In this document: positions 60,301 through 64,000 of the stretch, one piece after another | How the letters are laid out: each line of letters begins with the position of its first letter | How positions within the stretch are numbered: position 1 is the stretch's first letter | Assembly (NCBI GenBank): GCA_965661055.1 | Contig: CBFICS010000002.1 | Span: 62,001-126,000, forward strand | Direction of reading: 5' to 3' | Origin: CBFHSF01 sp965661055 | GTDB lineage: Bacteria > Bacteroidota > Bacteroidia > Flavobacteriales > Schleiferiaceae | Length of the DNA: 64,000 nt | Notes under the pieces: generated by a model | Told to the model about the DNA's origin: nothing | What the model saw: the letters and a program-made list of their open reading frames with translations, nothing else | Databases searched by the model: none | Made by a program: the position numbers and the translations under genes

Positions 60301-60431
60301 AGCTCATCTACCAAGGCAGATACATTAAAGAGCTTACGGTTCTTGTTGACAAGTGGCCCACCGGACTTTACACCTTCCGTGTAAACGATGAGCTCGGAAA
60401 CTTTAAGTCGTACAGAATTGTAGTTGAATAA
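54387..60431 (+). CDS. Giant secreted multidomain protein (CUB, PKD, HYDIN-like repeats) with T9SS sorting domain
   Basis: A 2014-residue exported protein (signal about 1-19). In order: CUB-like domain (about 25-140, LYVYDGVGTSGTLLG and a Cys pair); PKD domain (about 145-222, YLWDFGDGTTSTAENPSHKF); a lectin/LamG-like insert (about 270-460); then alternating modules of two types. Type B (near 522, 935, 1348, 1672) reads as C..F/L..t.vg....DSI.lyNtGC with two conserved Cys, HYDIN/ASPM-like. Type A (near 228, 628, 1041, 1452) ends in GlGsLdYe. A glutamine-amidotransferase/ThuA-like insert lies at about 1081-1280. Two PKD domains (1775-1925) precede the type A T9SS sorting domain (1935-2014, VVYPNPSNNIVNLS). 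Probably an adhesin or surface protein. Confidence 0.85.
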   Translation: MKTKLLFAFFAISFLGFGQFNDMPSSGWDSTDACVGIIRDPGGASNYPSYSNGYYVIDPPGNENIQLNFTQFYTDLNSDYLYVYDGVGTSGTLLGSFSGTSIPNGGTPVVSTTGAITLRFYSNCCTQYSGFQATWSAVAGNAPLANFIPASNSVAYNTSLQFYNTTIYGGTYLWDFGDGTTSTAENPSHKFTSSGVFPVKLISSNCNSTDTSSVVNITVGSAPAGTLTPDTIKLSVACGGLANGSGMISNGSGAGNLNYSLSFVDLSVPIALFESFESGLGNFTNQNPSIYTTSNITSAGSPHGNKYMNFVGNGYLFDGLEANIVPTQPGNISYSVRTNLASSSTNGHFGVGPAGTSYYSDEMFYSYITSSNLVLVYRVGGSYNYYYYTISANTWYNVSIENINYSAKTFDVYIDGTKVVTAGQFINQTLTSVSDVHIFNYYYGDVAFDNISIGGKTLNNQTTFLPTSGTVSAGGNNNIAVSINTTGKPAGVYNLGFLIASNDTALDGKIYPIELEITGDPILASDITCIDAGTLILGQSFSDSVLIYNTGCAAFGITNASNDSAAFAFSNYLQTVASDDSIYFDVNFTPTAKGVYNDTLHLYNATDTFSICLTAEVNGSPDLALDTSFINAATINCGDVDTITRVLYNNGDGPLSYKLQRPQNPTLLDVKNAFVNNATNLLSKVSTPFLFTDGESGSYIIDGGSDMYDNGNYLNTSYYYNLPYTQGVISNQGFGTSGAYFTYKIPGFFLMAADLDNVYEFYTSGGLGQDGLGLSTTSAVAATVAGKNFKGFIRKVYGATNPSIFQLIIFEADGSVVQNATTSTNSDYHSVSNLNGVNRIYYLLFSRTLGGNMNNSSIKAVMEEFLKSVYASGTEEYVTMVPDSGSLAIGDSVSLDILFNSNGLTTGTYSGDVVINTNQPGYPFVNIPYDFVVSGSTELTLDQTCLTLDSTLVGEAVGDSIWLYNTGCEDMVIASVTSSSGAGTLSSTAFTIPAFDSSKVYVEFTPLSNGLTSDTLTLVGNVTDAKICMSSYADNAPTVVVDTSLISNFVVNCNDSVLNSFTLYNTGLGDLDYEIGGSKKFINILAITHGADMFTEYPNTISAIQSFSTLPVYITQFSGTSASALNTALQSTDVILITEMEGSTAGFTNLYSTIQNFVNSGGGIVFAGSSNSSKIASFGIFTGLGFSNSNQSCTVNSSYAADPAVAGIPTSFVGPNATYSHSFSNAKKKNYIYSSSTTYEVFTEVEYGRGKAIYVGFDFYSTNTYSSTLIARAVNMASQTGSLPSWASIDPDSSNTVVSGDSVNFDLWFHSKGLASGTYVDTLVIITNDPENPSVKIPLEFTVSGSPEFGSSLTSCLDFDTNFVGYPVVDSIYVFNYGCDSLVITGSSNTTGHYLVAPTAFTLAPEDSILVEVTYSPTAAGLHNDTIVFAGNDSTALICIEGYAKDVPSASVSPTSFSISGNGCGGLVWDTITLTNSGLGSLDYEVIESTTYSGSSQIVYTINGASTVHSFSGISTLSDTALVSVILNGDFDSGSEYASLYIEGVFISTIADNNLYATDDSIAFYIYGPQLTTFLLDGTIDVTVTNSYSVDPFFGANNYHRVNVQAKGGSSPWLSIGTPSSGNLATSSTVQIPVSFDPTGLADSTYTTNIYVATDDPSNPLIVIPVDFTVFKFPTFDTNAPCISFGSVDLSTPETDSIQITNNGCGDLIISQVQFTSGIFSTTYVPDTIAAGASVWVPITVTPISIGSFSDNVNFTTNIGVISKCLTGIVATVPSANFSTVNSDPCSGTVTITDLSANSPSFWNWDFGDGNTSTVQNPTHTYTKPGVYSVRLIVSNSSGSDTIVKTVAFPVLLYGAFEAPTQAMTGIDVQFIDSSQVATSWQWFFGDGSTAVVQNPIHKYNTPGIYNVTLVVNNGTCSKTINKQIEVGNDIGVDEFANYGFVVYPNPSNNIVNLSSDIDREYSLEVFDAQGKLIYQGRYIKELTVLVDKWPTGLYTFRVNDELGNFKSYRIVVE

Positions 60432-60435
60432 TTTG

Positions 60436-60468
60436 AATAAGGAGGGGTAACCCTCCTTATTTTTTTGT
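60436..60468 (+). terminator. Terminator of the 2014-residue gene
   Basis: AATAAGGAGGG / CCCTCCTTATT with a four-base loop, then a T run. The 3' arm and T run overlap the stop and last codons (KK) of the convergent dnaE-like gene. Confidence 0.9.
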
Positions 60469-63441
60469 GCCCTGTGGAACTTTCTTCAATCTCGTCTCTT
60501 CGGCGTAGCGAGGGTCGGGTTTTGATGGTACTCGGACCATGTAGTCAACCGTTATGGTGTATACCCCAAACTCTTCTTCAACCAGGCCGTGTATTTTATA
60601 GACTCCGCTTCCGCGGAAGGGAAACTGTTTGTATAATCTTGGGAAGTGGGTCGTGTCTAGCCACTCGCCGTCAATATCTATAAATGTCCCAAACCCCATG
60701 CGTTCGCCACCCCTCGTTCGGGTGGGTTTGGTCGTTACCAAGTAGCCAAGAATCGTAATCTTTTTTCCTTTCCATTGTATTAAATCCCTTGCTCTGGTGG
60801 GAAACTCGTGCAAATCACAGTCGGCCAAAAAGAAGGGGTTGCACAGCGGAAAGCCCAGCCTTTCTATCTGGTCGTAGGCGTCTTCAAGGGCTGTGTGTTT
60901 TAAGGTGGGAATCTTATAGTTTACGACGGCTTCCCTAAAGAGGGTAGCGTGATCGGTAACCGAAGACATTCCTCCCAAGAGCAAATGGGCGTCCCAATAG
61001 AGCTCTTTTTTCCCGAGGCCGGTGGCGCGAAAGGCGCCCGCCTGTATCAACAACTTCGCTTGTTCAAGACCACAAGGAACGCGATCTATAAAATCCCGAA
61101 AGCTTGCAAAGGCGCCATTGCGCGCTCGTTCTTCCAGCAGGCGCAATATGATTTTTGACTCTAAGCCGTCTATGTGGACCAGCCCAAGGTATACGGTTTC
61201 TCCATAAATGTGTGTTTGCGCCTGACTGTGTAGAACGCACGGCGCTTCTATCGCCGCACCGGCCCTCCGTGCTTCATGGACGTAGAATTCCGTCCGGTAA
61301 AATCCGCCGTAGTTGTTGATGACCGCAACCATGAACTCCAAAGGATAGTACGTTTTTAGGTACAAGCTCTGAAAACTTTCTACGGCATAGCTCGCAGAAT
61401 GTCCCTTAGAAAACGAATATCCTGCGAAAGACTCAATCTGAAACCATCTCTCTTGGGTGGTTTTTTCAGGATATCCACGCTCATTGCAGTTTTTGAAAAA
61501 CTGATCTTTAATTCGTTGAAACTCTTCACGAGATCGATACTTGCCACTCATGCCTCGCCTTAAAACGTCGGCCTCTGCTAGGGTTAATCCCGCAAAGTAA
61601 TGGGCAACCTTGATGACGTCTTCTTGATACACCATCACACCATAAGTTTCGGGCATGATTTCTAACATCACGGGGTGGGCTTCTTTACGGCGCTCCTCAT
61701 CTCGGTATCGCAAGATGTATTCTCGCATCATTCCAGAACTGGCCACTCCAGGCCTGATGATAGAGCTCGCTGCCACCAGACTTAAGTAGTCGTTACATTC
61801 TAGCTTGGTGAGGAGTTGCCGCATGGCGGGCGACTCTACATAAAAGCACCCTATGGCTTGTCCGCTCTGTAGCTGAGAGATCACTTGCGAATCCTTTTTA
61901 AAAGCTTCCACATCGTGAATGTCTATATACTCGTCGCGGTTTTCTCGAATGAGCTCTACGGCGTCTTTGATGTGGCCTAAGCCCCTCTGAGAAAGCACGT
62001 CGTATTTGTACAGCCCAATGTCTTCCGCAATAATCATGTCGAACATGACAGTAGGAAAGCCCTTGGGGGGCATAAAGGTTGCCGAATATTGGGCAATGGG
62101 CTGGTCGGTAATGAGTATTCCTCCGGCGTGTATGCTTAGGTAGTTCGGAAACCCTTGAATGTATTCACTGTAACGCACCACGAGTTTTTCTATCGTGTCT
62201 AATTGCTCATAGGTCTTAGCGCCGTGCACCAACTCGTCGATTTCTCTTTTGGGTAACCCAAATACTTTGCCTAGCTCGCGTATAGTGGCTCTGTACTGAA
62301 AGGTGTTATAGGTGGCGAGTAGGGCCGTGTGACTGGCCCCGTGGGTTTCAAAAATATATCGCGTAACATCTTCTCGGTCTCTCCAGGAAAAGTCCATGTC
62401 AAAGTCTGGGGGATTTTCTCGGTATAGGTTGATAAACCGTTCAAAGTATAAGTCTAACTCTACAGGGTCTACATCGGTAATCTGCAAGCAATAAGCAAGC
62501 ACGCTGTTGGCCCCAGACCCTCTACCCACATAGAAATATCCCTTTTCTCTCGCGTAGCGAACAATGTCCCAACTGATGAGAAAGTAGGCCACAAACCCTT
62601 TTTGTATGACGAGGTCTAACTCTTTTTCAATGCGTTTTTGCAAGCTTTCGCTAATAGCTCCATAGCGTTTTTTAGCCCCTTCATGGGTGAGCTTTTGCAA
62701 TAAGGTGATGTCTTCTTCTTCTGAAGAGGAAAAGACTTTTTTGTTTCGGGGGACACCAAATGAATATTCAAAAGAGCAGCTCTCTAGCAGGGCGTCTGTG
62801 TTTTCTATGATTTCTGGATAGTCCGAAAAGTGGTTTTCTAGTCGCTCTCTAGACCAAAAGAGGTCGGTGTCTTTGGCATGCTGACCCTCTGGAAGCTTGC
62901 TCAACAAACAATTTTCATCAATAGCTCGCAGCAACCTATGGGCGTTGTGGTCTTTTTTATGCCTAAAGGTAGAGGGCTGCATTACCACCATCTTTTCTAA
63001 GTGGTTTTTCCAGGCAGAAAAGGGGAGCATAGCCAATTGCTCTGGCCTTATGCCGATGTACTGATTCTCTTTGAGCAGGTAGAAGCGCTCTTTTTCAAAG
63101 GGAAAAATGACTAGTGTGTTTTCGGTGTTGGGCGGAATGATTTTTTCGCGAAACTCACCGTGAATGTTTTTTGTATTGTATTGGTTGATCTCCCTAAAGC
63201 CGTCAAGGTTTTTAGCAAGAAGGACAAACCGCTGCTCTACGCCTTTGCGTACGTCTGTGCCGGCTACGATCTTAATACCTTTTCCAAGGGACTTTCTCAA
63301 GACGTTGAAGCAGGCGGTGGTGGTGTTGATGTCGGTTACGGCCAAGACTTTGTGACCCAAAGACTGTGCGGTCTCTAACAATTGGTCTTCAGAGAGGGTT
63401 CCGTACCGAATGCTGTAATAGGTGTGTGTGTTGATCAGCAT
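60457..63441 (-). CDS. DnaE2/ImuC-type error-prone DNA polymerase III alpha subunit
   Basis: A 994-residue C-family polymerase, shorter than the roughly 1160-residue replicative DnaE. The PHP domain begins INTHTYYSIRYGTLSEDQLL, and the metal-binding pattern is broken (N-x-H instead of H-x-H; TDI instead of TDH), so it is probably inactive. Catalytic Asp residues are in PPDFDMDFSW and GLYKYDVLSQRGLGHI. Fingers and thumb segments (GRGSGANSVLAYCL, MVYQEDVIKVAHYFAG, SFAGYSFSKGHSASYAV) are complete, and an OB-type domain (about 895-970) closes the protein. It lies four bases after a Y-family polymerase, so the pair resembles the ImuB-DnaE2 mutasome. Base composition is visibly more GC-rich than in most of the window. 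Confidence 0.85.
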   Translation of the reverse strand: MLINTHTYYSIRYGTLSEDQLLETAQSLGHKVLAVTDINTTTACFNVLRKSLGKGIKIVAGTDVRKGVEQRFVLLAKNLDGFREINQYNTKNIHGEFREKIIPPNTENTLVIFPFEKERFYLLKENQYIGIRPEQLAMLPFSAWKNHLEKMVVMQPSTFRHKKDHNAHRLLRAIDENCLLSKLPEGQHAKDTDLFWSRERLENHFSDYPEIIENTDALLESCSFEYSFGVPRNKKVFSSSEEEDITLLQKLTHEGAKKRYGAISESLQKRIEKELDLVIQKGFVAYFLISWDIVRYAREKGYFYVGRGSGANSVLAYCLQITDVDPVELDLYFERFINLYRENPPDFDMDFSWRDREDVTRYIFETHGASHTALLATYNTFQYRATIRELGKVFGLPKREIDELVHGAKTYEQLDTIEKLVVRYSEYIQGFPNYLSIHAGGILITDQPIAQYSATFMPPKGFPTVMFDMIIAEDIGLYKYDVLSQRGLGHIKDAVELIRENRDEYIDIHDVEAFKKDSQVISQLQSGQAIGCFYVESPAMRQLLTKLECNDYLSLVAASSIIRPGVASSGMMREYILRYRDEERRKEAHPVMLEIMPETYGVMVYQEDVIKVAHYFAGLTLAEADVLRRGMSGKYRSREEFQRIKDQFFKNCNERGYPEKTTQERWFQIESFAGYSFSKGHSASYAVESFQSLYLKTYYPLEFMVAVINNYGGFYRTEFYVHEARRAGAAIEAPCVLHSQAQTHIYGETVYLGLVHIDGLESKIILRLLEERARNGAFASFRDFIDRVPCGLEQAKLLIQAGAFRATGLGKKELYWDAHLLLGGMSSVTDHATLFREAVVNYKIPTLKHTALEDAYDQIERLGFPLCNPFFLADCDLHEFPTRARDLIQWKGKKITILGYLVTTKPTRTRGGERMGFGTFIDIDGEWLDTTHFPRLYKQFPFRGSGVYKIHGLVEEEFGVYTITVDYMVRVPSKPDPRYAEETRLKKVPQGTKK

Positions 63442-63445
63442 GCTT

Positions 63446-64000
63446 TTAGCCTTTAAAGGGATTGAAATCGCCGGTCCTCATACCGAGTCCTACGGCTCTT
63501 TTTACTGAGCCGCTTCCGTATCTCGCGTTCAGCAAGTCCATGGCTTGGTAGAGTTTCATGCGCTCTTCGGTGTCTTCAAATAAATGGATCTGGTAGTTCC
63601 CGTGAACCAAATGACTGAAGCGAACTCCTACAAGCCTTACGAGCATTCTTCGTTCATAAAGTTTTTCAAACAACTCTTTTACGGCAGGAATAATAATGTG
63701 ATCGGCTGAGGTGTACGGAAGCCTTACTTGCTTCGTAAACGTCTCAAAATTGGCATACCGAAGCTTTACGGTCACGCATGCCGTTAGCTTCTGCTTGGCT
63801 CTTAACTTATGAGCCAACTGCTCGGTAATCCCTACCAAGATATTTTTTAGGTTGCTGATGTCTATGGTATCAGACTCAAAAGTTTGCTCACTTGACAATG
63901 ATTTTTGCTCGCTGTAAGGAACGACGGGAGAGTCGTCTTTGCCGTGCGACTTTTTCCACATGGCGCGGCCGTTTTTTCCAAATACTCTCTGCAATAACTC
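63446..64000 (-). CDS. Y-family DNA polymerase (DinB/ImuB-like), C-terminal part only
   Basis: About 184 codons of the C-terminal region; the start and catalytic palm lie beyond the window edge. The frame remains open to 64000, so the gene is truncated by the window. LQRVFGKNGRAMWKKSHGKDDSPVVPYSEQKSLSSEQTFESDTIDI is the thumb/linker of DinB-like polymerases, and TACVTVKLRYANFETFTKQVRLPYT...LYERRMLVRLVGVRFSHLV is the little-finger domain. No clamp-binding peptide is obvious at the end (FNPFKG). It precedes the DnaE2-like gene by four bases in an apparent damage-tolerance operon; any LexA-like regulator would be upstream, outside this window. Confidence 0.85.
   Translation of the reverse strand, partial: ELLQRVFGKNGRAMWKKSHGKDDSPVVPYSEQKSLSSEQTFESDTIDISNLKNILVGITEQLAHKLRAKQKLTACVTVKLRYANFETFTKQVRLPYTSADHIIIPAVKELFEKLYERRMLVRLVGVRFSHLVHGNYQIHLFEDTEERMKLYQAMDLLNARYGSGSVKRAVGLGMRTGDFNPFKG

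Noticed and set aside
1..64000. CRISPR arrays, insertion sequences, integrases, prophage genes or known defence systems
   Set aside because: None were seen: no regularly spaced direct repeats, no transposase or recombinase motifs, and the gene content is housekeeping, envelope and secretion.

Overview
The window is chromosomal DNA from an AT-rich member of the phylum Bacteroidota, most likely order Flavobacteriales (the family cannot be fixed from the sequence; Cryomorphaceae/Crocinitomicaceae-like relatives would fit). Reasons: a type IX secretion (T9SS) lipoprotein of the PorW/SprE family plus three large secreted proteins, at least two with clear C-terminal T9SS sorting domains; Bacteroidota-type promoters (TTTG, about 19 bases, TAnnTTTG); an ATP synthase operon that lacks the beta and epsilon genes; and families typical of the phylum (GSCFA, DUF4175, DUF6168, IPExxxVDY, the GltX variant).

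Layout. 1-1820 (minus): SIMPL-domain protein (cut by the window) and an NtrY-like sensor kinase. 1906-11064 (minus): one compact run, porW/sprE - bactofilin - three small membrane proteins (AtpI/AtpZ/DUF6168 type) - atpBEFHAG, closed by a strong terminator. 11166-13044: M23 peptidase (plus), then purN-rnhA (minus). 13295-17425 (plus): acpP-fabF-rnc-IPExxxVDY-pyk. 17432-18433: a small AT-rich island with one orphan winged-helix regulator, a perfect dyad in front of it and about 500 bases of gene-free, hairpin-rich DNA. 18452-23485: pheS, two paralogous lipoproteins, CvpA, pgk and holB-like. 23490-29894 (minus): DUF4175 - ybeY - mnmG - methyltransferase, with two parS-like ParB sites flanking mnmG. 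29927-34047 (plus): DUF3298 lipoprotein, TPR histidine kinase, response regulator, hydrolase-like lipoprotein. 34052-34483: rpiB. 34484-34910: AT-rich gap with a perfect DnaA box. 34911-44480: MORN protein, NUDIX hydrolase, LamG T9SS cargo, GSCFA, ALDH7, gltX-folB. 44516-44586: tRNA-Cys followed by four consecutive hairpins. 44892-46689: acyltransferase pair resembling the glycine-lipid enzymes GlsA/GlsB. 46684-54314: DUF481, MuiA-family, lamin-tail protein, paaG-paaH. 54387-60431: a 2014-residue modular T9SS protein. 60457-64000 (minus): an ImuB/DnaE2-type translesion polymerase pair, cut by the window end.

Functional links. The T9SS lipoprotein PorW/SprE would help export the secreted proteins encoded at 37039, 49372 and 54387. 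Bactofilin and the M23 peptidase are a pairing known from cell-shape control elsewhere. acpP, fabF and the GlsA/GlsB pair connect fatty acid synthesis with aminolipid synthesis. paaG and paaH are two steps of phenylacetate catabolism whose other genes are not here.

Most of the window is housekeeping. No CRISPR array, insertion sequence, prophage or recognisable defence system was seen. The most useful leads are the parS pair with a possible origin-like gap, the orphan regulator island, the hairpin array after tRNA-Cys, and a scattered CCCGCGAAAGCGG palindrome family.
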